Origin: Chloroflexota bacterium
GTDB lineage: Bacteria; Chloroflexota; Anaerolineae; Aggregatilineales; Phototrophicaceae
Length of the DNA: 64,000 bases
NCBI GenBank assembly: GCA_011523735.1
Contig: WTGB01000128.1
Span: 124,001 to 188,000 of the forward strand
Direction of reading: 5' to 3'
The notes beneath the pieces are model-generated. The model saw nothing but the letters and a program-made list of their open reading frames with translations, was not told the DNA's origin and did no database searches. The first letter of the stretch is position 1. Each line of letters opens with the position of its first letter. Positions 46,671-56,291 of this stretch are shown here, one piece after another. Both the position numbers and the translations under genes were made by a program.

Positions 46671-47861
46671 TTATTCTTCCCCTTCGATCAGAGAGCGGAT
46701 TTGCTCACCCGCATTGCCGAAGGCTTCTTCCGCGCTGGATTCACCGGTGCGGACCAACTCCATCGCATTGCCCCAAGCACTCCAGACGGCTGACATCTCG
46801 GGAATCGCCGGCATCGCCAGACCTTCGCTGCCAGCGGCGACGAAGCCAAGCATGATCTCATCTTCCAGGCTTTCTCGCGCTTCCAGCAAGGCCGGCGGAC
46901 GCGGATCAGCGCTATAGAGCGACTCCATCGTCTCCAGTGTGGCCACATAATCGAAGAGGAAAGCTTCCGCCAAGATCTTGTTCTCGCTGAAGGCGCTGAC
47001 CATGAAGCCCTGAACGCCGAGGAATGGCTTACCGACACCACCGGGACCCGCGGGCAGGCCAGCCACTTCAAAGCTGACACCCGACTCTACGATGCGCGGG
47101 ATCGCCCAAGGTCCGGTAATGATCATCGCGGCATCACCCGATTCGAACATGGTGTGCATGACATCGTAGTCAATTCCAGTAGGCATCAAGCCATCTGCGC
47201 CGTAAGCCTCGAGATAGGCGGCCGCGGCGATTGAACCCTCGCTGTCAATGCCGACATCGTTCGAATCATAGCCTTCATCGGTCAAGCCAAATACATAACC
47301 GCCAAAAGCAGTCTGAACCGGGAAGAAGTGATAGGGATTATTATCGAACATGATAAATCCGTACTGGGAGGCGCCGTCGGCAATCAGTTGCTCACTAAAC
47401 GCGCGGACATCGTCCCAGGTTTCCGGATTGTCTGGCACCAGCTCGGTATTGCGAATGAAAGCGACATTTTCAGCGGCGTAGGGCAAACCATATTGCGCGC
47501 CCTCATACACAAAAGCGGCCAGGGAGGCGGGCAAGAATTGATCGGCGACATCGGATACATCCAACTCAGCCAACAAGCCGTTTACAGCCAACTCGCCCAG
47601 CCAGTCGTGCGCGCCGATAATTATGTCAGGACCCTCGCCAGCGGGAGCCGCCGTTTTGAACTGGTCGCGTATATCGCCAAAGCCCAATTCATGCACGACC
47701 ACCGAAATGCCGAATTCTTCCTCGAATTGCGCGCCCAACTCTTCCAGGATGGGAGCGCGCGTGTCGTCCGCCCAAATTGTCAGGCTATCGTCTTGGGCCG
47801 AGGCGGCGAATGCGCTCGCCAACAACAGGATTAGCAGAATGAAAAGTCGTGTGTGTTTCAT
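46671..47861 (-). CDS. malE: Extracellular sugar-binding protein, maltose type
   Basis: A 396-residue substrate-binding protein. A signal peptide of about 22 residues (MKHTRLFILLILLLASAFA, cleavage probably after ASA) precedes DDSLTIWADDTRAPILEEL, typical of MalE-like proteins. It lacks a lipobox cysteine, so it is not an obvious lipoprotein. Motifs include GPDIIIGAHDWLGELA, GLPYAAENVAFIRN and MIITGPWAIPRI. I used ATG 47861, preceded by AAAGGAAT; the frame further upstream has no signal peptide. Promoter at 47914-47941. The sugar (maltose, maltodextrin or other) is not certain. Confidence 0.93.
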   Translation of the reverse strand: MKHTRLFILLILLLASAFAASAQDDSLTIWADDTRAPILEELGAQFEEEFGISVVVHELGFGDIRDQFKTAAPAGEGPDIIIGAHDWLGELAVNGLLAELDVSDVADQFLPASLAAFVYEGAQYGLPYAAENVAFIRNTELVPDNPETWDDVRAFSEQLIADGASQYGFIMFDNNPYHFFPVQTAFGGYVFGLTDEGYDSNDVGIDSEGSIAAAAYLEAYGADGLMPTGIDYDVMHTMFESGDAAMIITGPWAIPRIVESGVSFEVAGLPAGPGGVGKPFLGVQGFMVSAFSENKILAEAFLFDYVATLETMESLYSADPRPPALLEARESLEDEIMLGFVAAGSEGLAMPAIPEMSAVWSAWGNAMELVRTGESSAEEAFGNAGEQIRSLIEGEE

Positions 47862-47913
47862 CAGGTATTCCTTTACCATGCACCTAGTACCGTTCAAGAG
47901 AGTTGATGAGGCG

Positions 47914-47941
47914 ATTTTACCCGAATAGCGCCAGTTTTCAA
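47914..47941 (-). promoter_or_regulatory. Promoter of malEFG
   Basis: On the minus strand TTGAAA (47941-47936, 5 of 6), 16 bases, then TAAAAT (47919-47914, 5 of 6). The malE ATG is about 50 bases downstream. No clear operator repeat was noted. Confidence 0.6.
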
Positions 47942-47994
47942 TATATTTATTTGCTCTTGCGCTGCCAGCAGGTCTTGTTGGAGCGGTGGCCGCA

Positions 47995-48324
47995 TCACTC
48001 CGACGGCTGCTGCGGGGATATGAGGCGCAGGTATTCCCACGTGTATATGCCGGTGCTGTGCCCATCATCCCAACTGGGCTGCAAGGCATAATTGCCGACC
48101 GCGGTGAGAGCGGCGACGGCATAGGAGCGGCGTGGCGTCAGCTTGAGCAGATCATCGGGAGCGTGTTCCAAGCCCATCTTGCTGTGCCCGCCGCGGCATT
48201 CGACGCAGGGGCAGGCTTCCCGCAAGTGGCTCAAGGGATAGCGACTGACCAGGCCATCGGTCCAAGTGATCTCCAGCAGACCCTGGGGCTTGTTCAAGGT
48301 GACCGCTTGCGGCTTAAGGTCCAT
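47995..48324 (-). CDS. DUF971 (gamma-butyrobetaine hydroxylase-like N-terminal) domain protein
   Basis: A 109-residue small protein of the DUF971 family. It has LLEITWTDGLVSRYPLSHLREACPC and later NYALQPSWDDGHSTGIYTWEYLR, which are the diagnostic blocks. In hydroxylases this domain binds zinc and accompanies a dioxygenase; stand-alone bacterial forms have no established function but have been linked to iron-sulfur protein handling. Two cysteines in ACPCVEC could bind metal with a histidine. It is upstream of malE on the same strand but has 133 bases between, containing the malE promoter. Confidence 0.88.
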   Translation of the reverse strand: MDLKPQAVTLNKPQGLLEITWTDGLVSRYPLSHLREACPCVECRGGHSKMGLEHAPDDLLKLTPRRSYAVAALTAVGNYALQPSWDDGHSTGIYTWEYLRLISPQQPSE

Positions 48325-48426
48325 TCATGAGGCCTAGGAAACTGTTATCGGCAGTTTATCGTATAGTGTTCCAGGATGAATGAACAGGCGAAAATCTTGG
48401 CTGCAAACGCTCAACGTTAGCTTAAC

Positions 48427-48454
48427 TTGCGGTAGGCTTTCGCTCTGCTACAAT
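48427..48454 (+). promoter_or_regulatory. Predicted promoter of the lipoprotein gene
   Basis: TTGCGG (48427-48432, 4 of 6), 16 bases, then TACAAT (48449-48454, 5 of 6). The likely start codon is at 48497, with GGAG at 48484-48487. Confidence 0.45.
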
Positions 48455-48496
48455 GGCTTAACCATCGTCAGCGTCTCTTGTGGCGGAGCAAATATT

Positions 48497-49186
48497 ATGC
48501 TCAAACTTCATCACATTAGCAGGCTGCTGATCTGTATCGTCTTGGTTTCGGCTTGCCAGGGATCCGATATTGCACCCGAGCAACAGACGGCGACAGCTGA
48601 ATCAAAGGCAGTCGCGCAGCACATCGCGACGCTTGGCAGCATCGCCGCCACCAACACCGCCGTTCACGCGACTGAGGCCGGGGCGCGAGCGGCTACGGAG
48701 GCTGTACCGACCGACAGGCCCACCAGCACGCCTACGCCTGATCCTTTTCCCACCCCGGTGAAAGGAAAGATCTATGTCGCGGAACAGGGATTTGAAGGAG
48801 GCTGGATGTTCTGGTTACAGCCCAACGGACAGATCTGGCTGCTCAGCGTGGACGAAACGGGCAAAAACATCTGGTCGGTGTACAACGATACCTTTGTGGA
48901 AGGCGAAGCGGAATTCGACCCGCAGATTGTGGCGCCGGCGAACCGTTATCAGCCCGTGCGCGGCTTCGGCAAGCTCTGGCGGGAAAACCTGGAAGTGCGG
49001 CAGGAACTGGGCTGGGCGCTCGCATCCGAGATCGGTCATACGACCCGTTATGAATACCGCCAAGGCGGACGCCTGAACGACGAAAACGCCTATGTGCCGG
49101 GACCTGGTTATCATCTCCTGCGAAGCGTCAACGGTGACACCTTCCGCTTCAACGAAGATTCTTTTACCTGGTCAGTCGCGAGTTAA
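48497..49186 (+). CDS. Lipoprotein with Thr/Pro linker
   Basis: A 229-residue exported lipoprotein of unknown function. The signal peptide MLKLHHISRLLICIVLVSAC ends in a lipobox (VSAC, lipidated Cys at residue 20). A low-complexity Ala/Thr segment and PTSTPTPDPFPTPV linker follow, then a C-terminal domain of about 140 residues rich in Trp and Tyr (GWMFWLQPNGQIWLLS, GPGYHLLRSVNG). ATG 48497 was preferred over the upstream frame because the lipobox signal starts there. It is followed by the large glycosidase gene, 19 bases away, which suggests a linked role. Confidence 0.78.
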   Translation: MLKLHHISRLLICIVLVSACQGSDIAPEQQTATAESKAVAQHIATLGSIAATNTAVHATEAGARAATEAVPTDRPTSTPTPDPFPTPVKGKIYVAEQGFEGGWMFWLQPNGQIWLLSVDETGKNIWSVYNDTFVEGEAEFDPQIVAPANRYQPVRGFGKLWRENLEVRQELGWALASEIGHTTRYEYRQGGRLNDENAYVPGPGYHLLRSVNGDTFRFNEDSFTWSVAS

Positions 49187-49205
49187 GAGCCGACGGATCG
49201 ACAGC

Positions 49206-51797
49206 ATGCAGAATCTGCGGCGCCAATCTATCGCCCATGACCGCCCATTTGAATTCCATATTGCGGCGGACGCGCGCATAAGCAAGACTGATTATTGCGA
49301 TGACCAGGCCTGGGTAGCGCGGCTCGGCGCTCGCGATGAGGCGGCGATAGCGCTGCAGACGCAATATGGCGGGCGTGGCGGCTTGGTCAGTTTGGTGCCT
49401 ATCTGGCGCATCGGCGAGCGCGTCATTTACCAGACGCAGGCTTACGCCAGGCAACCAGAGATTACGGCATTTTCCCCCAGCTTCATTCAGATCGAAGCGG
49501 CGCCATTGCCGGAACTCGAGCTCGTCGCGCGCTTTCTGGCGCTGGAATCGCGGGCAACCGGTGGCGAGCTTGCACTGCGGAATCTGAGCGCCGATCCGCT
49601 TGAACTGCAGCTCGATCTCTTTGGCCATGTTGTCATCAATGAGCGCAACCAGACGCTAAATGTACTGACAATGGCCGACTACAGCCTGGCCTTGCATCTG
49701 GGGCAGATCGGCAATCTTAACCCGGTAGTGACGCTTGAAAGGGCGAGCATTGATATCTATGGCGGCCGCATAAGCAGTCCCAAGTTAGGTCGCCGGATTG
49801 TGCTGGCGCCTGGCGCCGATGCACGACTTCCCTTTGTTGTTGCTGGCTTGCCTGATATGCGCGATTCCTTCAGCGTCGCCATGAACTGGCTGTCACGCCC
49901 TTGGCAGGGCTACTTTGATCAGATCGACCGGAAGGCGGCGGCCATACCGAAGATCAGCACTGGCAACGTCAAATGGGATTTGCTCATTGACCTGTCCTAT
50001 GCCCAGTTGATCAAAGCCTTTATGGACCCAACGGAACACCTGCCCCACCCTTCGCTGGTTGCCAACCGCGCCAGCAATCGCGGTTGGAGCCGTCGTGGCG
50101 ATGGCAGCGACCACGTCCGCGCCTGGTCGGGACAAGATCCAACGCTGGCATACCTGGCGGCCACGGCGGTCGCCAATGTTGACCCGGAATTGGCAAAGGC
50201 GGTCGTCCGCAATTACCTGTCAGTCCAGGATGAAACAGGCTATATTGATCGGCAGCCCGGGCTGGGCGGGCAGCGTCAAGGCGTCTTGCTTACGCCGATA
50301 CTGGCGCGTCTCAGTCTCTTCCTCATTCAGCAGACCGATGATCAAGACTTTGCGGCCGAAGTGCTGCCGGCGCTGGCTGCTTTCTTCGGCAGTTGGCTGA
50401 CGGCCGATGCGGACAACGATGGCGTGCCGGAATGGCGGTCGGAGCGCCAGATGGGTTATATCGCTCTGCCCACCTTTGGCCGCGGGCAAGCCTGGGCGCA
50501 GGGGGCGGATATCCGCCAGATGGAGAGTCCCGATTTACTGGCTTATCTCATCTCGGAAGCCGATGCTTTGCGACAGATGGCGATGCTCTTGGGCGATGAA
50601 GCGACCGCCGAAGTCATGGCCGAAAAGTTGGAGGATCTGGAAGTCCATTTGGAAGAATTCTGGGATGGAAAGCGCTACACCTACCGCGACCGCGATTCGC
50701 ACCACACCAGCGATGGACGGCACTTGCTCCAGCGCGGCGCCGGCGACCAGGTCCACGAGATCGGACAGTCGCTGGTCACCCCGGCTCGCTTGATGATTCG
50801 TGTGGTCGGTGGCGTCAGCCAGCGTCCGCGAATCTCGCTGAAGCTGGAAGGGAAGGACGAAAGTGGCGCCGCCTGTACGATAGAGGCGCCGGTTGACGAC
50901 TTTCTTTGGCAGAACCGGCAAGGCCTATACACCACCAAACAGCCTCTTTCCCACGTTGAGCGAATCACAATCAATGGCTTGAGCCGCGTGTACAAGGTAT
51001 ACGCCCGGACTATCGACAACAGCAAGCTGGATATCAACGCGCTACTGCCCCTATGGACGGGACGTCTCTCATCCGAACGCGCCGCCGCCTTGGTCGAGAT
51101 GGCGCTGGACGAAGCGCATTTCCTGCGCCCCAACGGGCTGACTATGGTGAGCGCCGGCGATCGCAACTACGATCCGTCCAATGCGCGCGGCGGCGGTGGC
51201 ATCTGGCTGTACTGGTTGACGTTGGTCTGCGAAGGCATGATGAAAGCCAGTTATGGAAAAGAAGCGGCCGAGATCTTGAAGCGGGTCTTGGATATGCTCG
51301 CGCGCGTCCTGGAGCGGGATGGCAAGCTCTCGCAATTTTACCATGCCGATGAAGCCAAGGGCTTCGGCGAGGACCATCATATCAGCGGCATCGTGCCCCT
51401 TGGCCTGCTGCAGGATGTCATCGGCATACGGATCGTCGCGGCAGACAGCGTTTGGGTCGGCGGTGAATTCTACTGGGGCACCCCAGTCAGCGCTGAACAG
51501 CATGGCCTTACCGTGAGGCGCAGCAGCGAAGAGATCCGCATTGACTTCCCCTCCGGTCACAGCGAGACGCTGCCAGCCAATCCGCCTTGGCAATTAGTGC
51601 AAGATCCACAGCCGCTGCCGCCGGCGGATGACACCGAGACGCTCGAAATACCCGAGCTCACGCTTCCAAGTGAGCAGGATGACGGCGAAGCTCTGATGAT
51701 AGAAGTTGAGAATGGCAGCGGTACGGCGCAAGAAACATCAAAGACCGAAGCAACTGACGACGATATCCTGGACGATGATGACGCCAGCAAGACCTAG
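49206..51797 (+). CDS. GH63/MGH1-like glycoside hydrolase with acidic C-terminal tail
   Basis: An 863-residue protein with an N-terminal beta domain and an (alpha/alpha)6-type barrel: SNRGWSRRGDGSDHVRAWSGQDPT, the central DADNDGVPEWRSERQMGY and MESPDLLAYLISEADAL, and later GGGGIWLYWLTLV. These are reminiscent of the mannosylglycerate-hydrolase/glucosidase I families. There is no signal peptide, so it should act in the cytoplasm. The last 60 residues are strongly acidic (DDDILDDDDASKT end). The substrate cannot be given; an intracellular alpha-glycoside or compatible solute is likely. ATG 49206 was used; the frame upstream overlaps the lipoprotein gene. Confidence 0.75.
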   Translation: MQNLRRQSIAHDRPFEFHIAADARISKTDYCDDQAWVARLGARDEAAIALQTQYGGRGGLVSLVPIWRIGERVIYQTQAYARQPEITAFSPSFIQIEAAPLPELELVARFLALESRATGGELALRNLSADPLELQLDLFGHVVINERNQTLNVLTMADYSLALHLGQIGNLNPVVTLERASIDIYGGRISSPKLGRRIVLAPGADARLPFVVAGLPDMRDSFSVAMNWLSRPWQGYFDQIDRKAAAIPKISTGNVKWDLLIDLSYAQLIKAFMDPTEHLPHPSLVANRASNRGWSRRGDGSDHVRAWSGQDPTLAYLAATAVANVDPELAKAVVRNYLSVQDETGYIDRQPGLGGQRQGVLLTPILARLSLFLIQQTDDQDFAAEVLPALAAFFGSWLTADADNDGVPEWRSERQMGYIALPTFGRGQAWAQGADIRQMESPDLLAYLISEADALRQMAMLLGDEATAEVMAEKLEDLEVHLEEFWDGKRYTYRDRDSHHTSDGRHLLQRGAGDQVHEIGQSLVTPARLMIRVVGGVSQRPRISLKLEGKDESGAACTIEAPVDDFLWQNRQGLYTTKQPLSHVERITINGLSRVYKVYARTIDNSKLDINALLPLWTGRLSSERAAALVEMALDEAHFLRPNGLTMVSAGDRNYDPSNARGGGGIWLYWLTLVCEGMMKASYGKEAAEILKRVLDMLARVLERDGKLSQFYHADEAKGFGEDHHISGIVPLGLLQDVIGIRIVAADSVWVGGEFYWGTPVSAEQHGLTVRRSSEEIRIDFPSGHSETLPANPPWQLVQDPQPLPPADDTETLEIPELTLPSEQDDGEALMIEVENGSGTAQETSKTEATDDDILDDDDASKT

Positions 51798-51872
51798 GCT
51801 TCCGCACGATCGCGATACAGCCGAGCAGCGGCTTCATATCGGCAAACTGTTGGCTGAAGCGCAGCGCTTGCG

Positions 51873-53672
51873 ATGATATACAGAGTTCAAGCTGGCGCCA
51901 GGAATGAACGGCGCGAAGTTCCGGCAAGAAAAATGCAATGGCGCCGCTTGTTGGGATACCTGCTATCGCATAAGCTGCGTCTGCTGCTGACCGCGATTGG
52001 CTTGATTTTCGCCTCCGCTCTTAGCTTGGTATTCCCGGCTGTGATTCAGAAAGTCATCGATTCTGTCTTCACCGATGCGGACATTGTATTGCTAGATACG
52101 ATAACGCTGGCGCTGCTAGCTGTATTTGTCTTCCGCTCACTGGCGAGTTTCGTGCAAAACTATAACTTGAACTATGTTGGCGAGCGAATCGTCGTGCAAA
52201 TGCGCACCGAACTTTATGCCCATTTGCAGACGCTCTCGATCAGATTCTATGCTGATCGCCGGGTTGGCGAATTGATAAGCCGAATTTCTTCGGATGTGAC
52301 GGTGGTACGCACCGTACTCACAGGCAACCTCAGCACATTTTTGCAGCAGGCTCTGACCTTGATCGGGTCGATAGCGATCATGTTTTACCTCAACTGGCGT
52401 TTGACGCTCTTCATCATCGTGATGATGCCCATAATCGTAGCGATTGGATTCATTCTCGGTGGCGTGATTCGGCGAACAAGCACGCAAGTCCAAGACGAAA
52501 TCGCCGGCGCGACCGTCGTCGCCGAAGAGGTCTTTCAGAACATTCGCGAAGTCAAAAGCTTCGTGCGCGAGAGCTATGAGATCGGCCGGTACAACAGCGC
52601 CATCGCGGTTGCCTTCCGCGCTGCCGTCAAGTTGCTGACGGTGCGCTCGATCTTTGGTCCGATCATCGCATTCTTCGCTTTTGCCGGTCTGGCGCTGATA
52701 CTGTGGTTTGGGGGACGCGAGGTCCTCGATGGGCGTCTCAGCGCCGGTGAACTCGTGTCTTTCCTCATCTACGGTTTGACTGTCGCCGCCAACTTCGCGG
52801 GTGTCATCAGCATCTATTCCCAGATACAGGAAGCCATCGGAGCGACCAAACGGGTATTCGAGATACTTGACGCCGAACCCGAGATAAAGGACGCGCCTGA
52901 CGCTCGACAACTGGCTGAGGTCAAAGGGGCAATATCGCTGCGCGGACTCAGCTTCGCCTATGAGAGCGAGCTTGATGTCTTGAACGATATTGATCTGGAG
53001 ATCGCCGCTGGCGAGATCATCGCGCTTGTCGGTCCGAGCGGCGCCGGCAAGAGCACGTTATTCAACTTGATCCCGCGCTTCTACGATCCCGACAGTGGTT
53101 CGGTCCGCATAGACGGTCATGACATTCGCCAAGTGATGCAGAGCAGCCTGCGCGGGCATATCGGCATCGTCCCGCAGGAGACGCTGTTATTCGGCGGTAG
53201 CATCCGCGAGAACATCCTCTACGGCAAGCTGGACGCCGACGAAGACGAGCTGATTGCGGCCGCGGAATCCGCCAACGCGCACGATTTCATTATGGCGCTG
53301 CCAAAGGGTTACGACACACTTGTCGGCGAGCGCGGCATCAAGCTCAGTGGCGGGCAGCGCCAGCGGGTCGCCATCGCTCGCGCCTTGCTCAAGAATCCCT
53401 CAATCCTGCTCTTGGATGAAGCCACATCCAGCCTCGACAGCGAAAGCGAGCAACTGGTGCAAGAAGCCTTGAGCCGCCTGATGCAAAATCGCACAACCCT
53501 GATCATCGCCCACCGCCTCAGCACCGTTCGTGTCGCGCATCGCATTGCCGTATTGGACAAAGGGCGCATCATTGAACTCGGTAGCCATGAAGACCTGATG
53601 GCACAGCGCGGACTGTATGCCAAGCTATACGAAATGCAATTCCGCGATGCTGATCTCTTCGTCGCCGTTTAA
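51873..53672 (+). CDS. ABC transporter, fused membrane and ATP-binding domains (exporter type)
   Basis: A 599-residue half-transporter of the MsbA/Sav1866 kind. Six transmembrane helices fill about residues 35-310. The ATPase part has Walker A VGPSGAGKST, Q-loop PQETLLFGGSIRENI, signature LSGGQRQRVAIARALL, Walker B ILLLDEATSSLD and the switch IIAHRLSTVR. It would act as a homodimer exporting a lipid, drug or peptide; the substrate is unknown. It may start at ATG 51933 instead of 51873. Confidence 0.92.
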   Translation: MIYRVQAGARNERREVPARKMQWRRLLGYLLSHKLRLLLTAIGLIFASALSLVFPAVIQKVIDSVFTDADIVLLDTITLALLAVFVFRSLASFVQNYNLNYVGERIVVQMRTELYAHLQTLSIRFYADRRVGELISRISSDVTVVRTVLTGNLSTFLQQALTLIGSIAIMFYLNWRLTLFIIVMMPIIVAIGFILGGVIRRTSTQVQDEIAGATVVAEEVFQNIREVKSFVRESYEIGRYNSAIAVAFRAAVKLLTVRSIFGPIIAFFAFAGLALILWFGGREVLDGRLSAGELVSFLIYGLTVAANFAGVISIYSQIQEAIGATKRVFEILDAEPEIKDAPDARQLAEVKGAISLRGLSFAYESELDVLNDIDLEIAAGEIIALVGPSGAGKSTLFNLIPRFYDPDSGSVRIDGHDIRQVMQSSLRGHIGIVPQETLLFGGSIRENILYGKLDADEDELIAAAESANAHDFIMALPKGYDTLVGERGIKLSGGQRQRVAIARALLKNPSILLLDEATSSLDSESEQLVQEALSRLMQNRTTLIIAHRLSTVRVAHRIAVLDKGRIIELGSHEDLMAQRGLYAKLYEMQFRDADLFVAV

Positions 53673-53732
53673 CATATCCGGCGCCAGCTTGCCACTTCAA
53701 ACATGATGCGGGACCCTGCAAGGTATTTTTGA

Positions 53733-54491
53733 ATGTCGCTGTTGTTGATCCTCATCCTCTTGGCGGTCGCTGCCTTCCTGATCTGGTGGCTGATTTTCGA
53801 GACGGAAGGCGTCTACCTAGGTCGACGAGCCGTCATCGCGCTCTATGACCTCTACGCCCATCGCTATGATCGCATCAAGCAATTCGACGAAACAGCCGAC
53901 CTGACGCTGATCGCGGAGCCGATTCTTGAGCGGATCGCGCCGCAAACAGACCCGCTCATCCTGGATCTGGCGACGGGCACAGCCAGGCTGCCGCTCATCA
54001 TGGCGCGACATGCCCGCTTCGAGGGGCATGTCATCGGCGTCGACGCCAGCCGCCGCATGCTCGACAAAGCGCGGGAGAAAATCTGCAGCGCCCGCTTCGA
54101 GTCCTTCATCACCCTGCTGCAGCAGGATGCCAGCGAGCTGCCCTTCGGCGATGGCTGCTCTGATGTGGTCACTTGCATTGAAGCGCTGGAATTCATGCCG
54201 TGCCCAAAACGAGCGCTGGCCGAAATGATTCGAGTCTTGCGGCCCGGTGGCTTGCTGCTCGCCACCATCCGCATTGATACGCGCTGGATGCCCGACCGTA
54301 CCTGGAGCGAGGAAAGAATGCGCCTGGAGCTTGAAGCGCTAGGGATGCGCGATATTGACGTGATGATCTGGCAAGAAGATTACAGTCAGGTCTGGGCATG
54401 GAAAGCGGGCGATTCCCCTGTGGTTGGTCCTGCCCAACTTGAGGTTATTTTGCAATCGGCGCGTCAAGTCCCTATTACTTATGTGGTTTAG
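53733..54491 (+). CDS. Membrane-anchored SAM-dependent methyltransferase
   Basis: A 252-residue protein with an N-terminal transmembrane helix (about 3-22) and a class I methyltransferase domain: ILDLATGTARLP (motif I), VIGVDASRRML, QDASELPFGDG and LRPGGLLLATI. The YDLYAHRYD start of the domain resembles UbiE/menaquinone-type methyltransferases. The substrate is unknown; a membrane lipid or quinone is possible from the anchor. It lies 60 bases after the exporter gene. Confidence 0.82.
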   Translation: MSLLLILILLAVAAFLIWWLIFETEGVYLGRRAVIALYDLYAHRYDRIKQFDETADLTLIAEPILERIAPQTDPLILDLATGTARLPLIMARHARFEGHVIGVDASRRMLDKAREKICSARFESFITLLQQDASELPFGDGCSDVVTCIEALEFMPCPKRALAEMIRVLRPGGLLLATIRIDTRWMPDRTWSEERMRLELEALGMRDIDVMIWQEDYSQVWAWKAGDSPVVGPAQLEVILQSARQVPITYVV

Positions 54492-54545
54492 GTCTGCTAG
54501 AATCCGAAGCCGTTTATTTGAGTTCAAACGCAAGGACTTCTGTTT

Positions 54546-56270
54546 TTGAAACAGCTCAATCAAGAATTGGAATGGGCGATCCGCGAAACTTTGCAAAGAG
54601 CCCAAGCGGATGGCGATCTGCCCGCCTTTGACATACCTGCAATCCCGGTCAGCGCGCCAAAGCGTGCGGGCCAAGGCGACCTGTCCTATCCCGCTATGGG
54701 ATTGGCGCGGCATGGCGGCATGAAGCCGCTGGAAATCGCCAAACTGATCGTGCGGCGTATGCCGGCGCTCGACTTCCTTGAAACGATCGAGGTGGCGCCG
54801 CCAGGCTTCATCAACTGCACCCTTTCCGCCACTTACCTTAAGCGCCAAGTCGATGCCATCATCGCGGAGGGACAAGACTTCTTCCGGCTGGACCTGGGCT
54901 TGGGCAAAACGGCGCAAGTCGAATTTGTCAGCGCCAACCCCAGCGGACCGATCACCATCGGGCATACGCGTAACGCGGTTGTCGGCGATGCGATGGCGCG
55001 CTTGCTCGAGGCGGCCGGTTACGATGTGCAGCGAGAATATTATTACAACAACGCTGGCAATCAGATGATTGTGCTGGGCAAGAGTCTAATGCTGCGCTAT
55101 TTGCAGCAACTGGGCGACGATATTGAATTTCCCGACAGCTACTATCAGGGTGAATATCTGGAAGCAGTTGCGGCTGACCTGATCCATGAATACGGCGACG
55201 CGTTGCGCGACAAAGACTGGACATATTTCAAGGACATCGCCGAAGCACGTATGTTCGCCTGGATCAATCGTTCCCTTTGTTCGATTGATATCAAACATGA
55301 CGACTTCTACAACGAGACATCCCTCTTTCACTCCGGACAAATTTGGCAAGCCCTCGAAGTGCTGCGGGAGAACGGCTACATCTACGAGGCAACGCACTGG
55401 GAAGGCGCCGATGCCGCCGAGATCGCCGATGTCAAAGCCAAGGGTTACGAGCCCGCCACCTGGTTCCGCAGCACAGCCTTCGGCGATGAAAAAGACCGGG
55501 TCATGGTCAAGAGCGACGGCGTCCCAACCTATACCTTGCCCGATATCGCCTATCACCGCGACAAGCTGGAGCGCGGCTACGATATCGCCGTAAACGTCTT
55601 GGGCACGGACCACTTTTCACAGGCGTCTGTCGTCCAATACGGTATCCGCGCCTTGAATATGTGCCCCGATCCTATTCATGTTATCTTCCTGCAGATGGTA
55701 CGCGCCGTACGCTGGAATGAGGAGCGCGGCGAATATGAAGCGGTCAAACAGTCGAAACGCGCTGGCGACTTTGATACGCTCGATGATCTGGTCGCCATGA
55801 CCAGCGCGGACGCCGTGCGCTATCACATGCTGGCGCGCAGCCCCAGCAGCCAACTCGATTTCGATGTCGAGCAGGTCGTGAAGCAGACCAACGAGAACCC
55901 AGTCTATTACATTCAGAACGCCTACGTCCGCTGCGCCGGCATCTTCCGCGAAGCTGAGGAGCGAGGCTTCAGCGATGACAGCGCCGACCTGAGCTTGCTT
56001 GGGGAGGCTGAGCTAAAATTCATCCGAAAATCTCTTGAACTCGGCAATGTCATCGAGCAAGCGGTGACAAACTACGAGCCGCATAAAATCGCCTTCTTCG
56101 CCCAGGAACTGGCCGCGGTATTCCACCCCATCTATGATCGGGTGCGCGTGCTGCATAGCGAAGTGCCGACCGATGTCGCCAAAGCCCGCCTGCGCTTCTA
56201 CCGAGCGGCTGCCGTTGTCTTCTATCGCCTGCTGCGGCTCATGGGCATGTCCGCGCCCGAACGCATGTAA
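54546..56270 (+). CDS. argS: Arginyl-tRNA synthetase
   Basis: It charges tRNA-Arg. The 574-residue class Ia enzyme has the HIGH-type motif in SANPSGPITIGHTRNAVVGD, the catalytic-domain FRSTAFGDEKDRVMVKSDG, DHFSQASVVQYGIRAL, KRAGDFDTLDDLVAM and a C-terminal helical anticodon-binding domain (VYYIQNAYVRCAGIFRE). It starts at TTG 54546, with AAGG about 12 bases upstream. It is followed by dcd with 21 bases between. Confidence 0.96.
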   Translation: MKQLNQELEWAIRETLQRAQADGDLPAFDIPAIPVSAPKRAGQGDLSYPAMGLARHGGMKPLEIAKLIVRRMPALDFLETIEVAPPGFINCTLSATYLKRQVDAIIAEGQDFFRLDLGLGKTAQVEFVSANPSGPITIGHTRNAVVGDAMARLLEAAGYDVQREYYYNNAGNQMIVLGKSLMLRYLQQLGDDIEFPDSYYQGEYLEAVAADLIHEYGDALRDKDWTYFKDIAEARMFAWINRSLCSIDIKHDDFYNETSLFHSGQIWQALEVLRENGYIYEATHWEGADAAEIADVKAKGYEPATWFRSTAFGDEKDRVMVKSDGVPTYTLPDIAYHRDKLERGYDIAVNVLGTDHFSQASVVQYGIRALNMCPDPIHVIFLQMVRAVRWNEERGEYEAVKQSKRAGDFDTLDDLVAMTSADAVRYHMLARSPSSQLDFDVEQVVKQTNENPVYYIQNAYVRCAGIFREAEERGFSDDSADLSLLGEAELKFIRKSLELGNVIEQAVTNYEPHKIAFFAQELAAVFHPIYDRVRVLHSEVPTDVAKARLRFYRAAAVVFYRLLRLMGMSAPERM

Positions 56271-56291
56271 ACCATTCAACAGGAAAATGCC

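Noticed and set aside
47862-48122. N-terminal extension of MalE to 48122
   Set aside because: It overlaps the promoter and the DUF971 gene, and would put the signal peptide in the middle of the protein.
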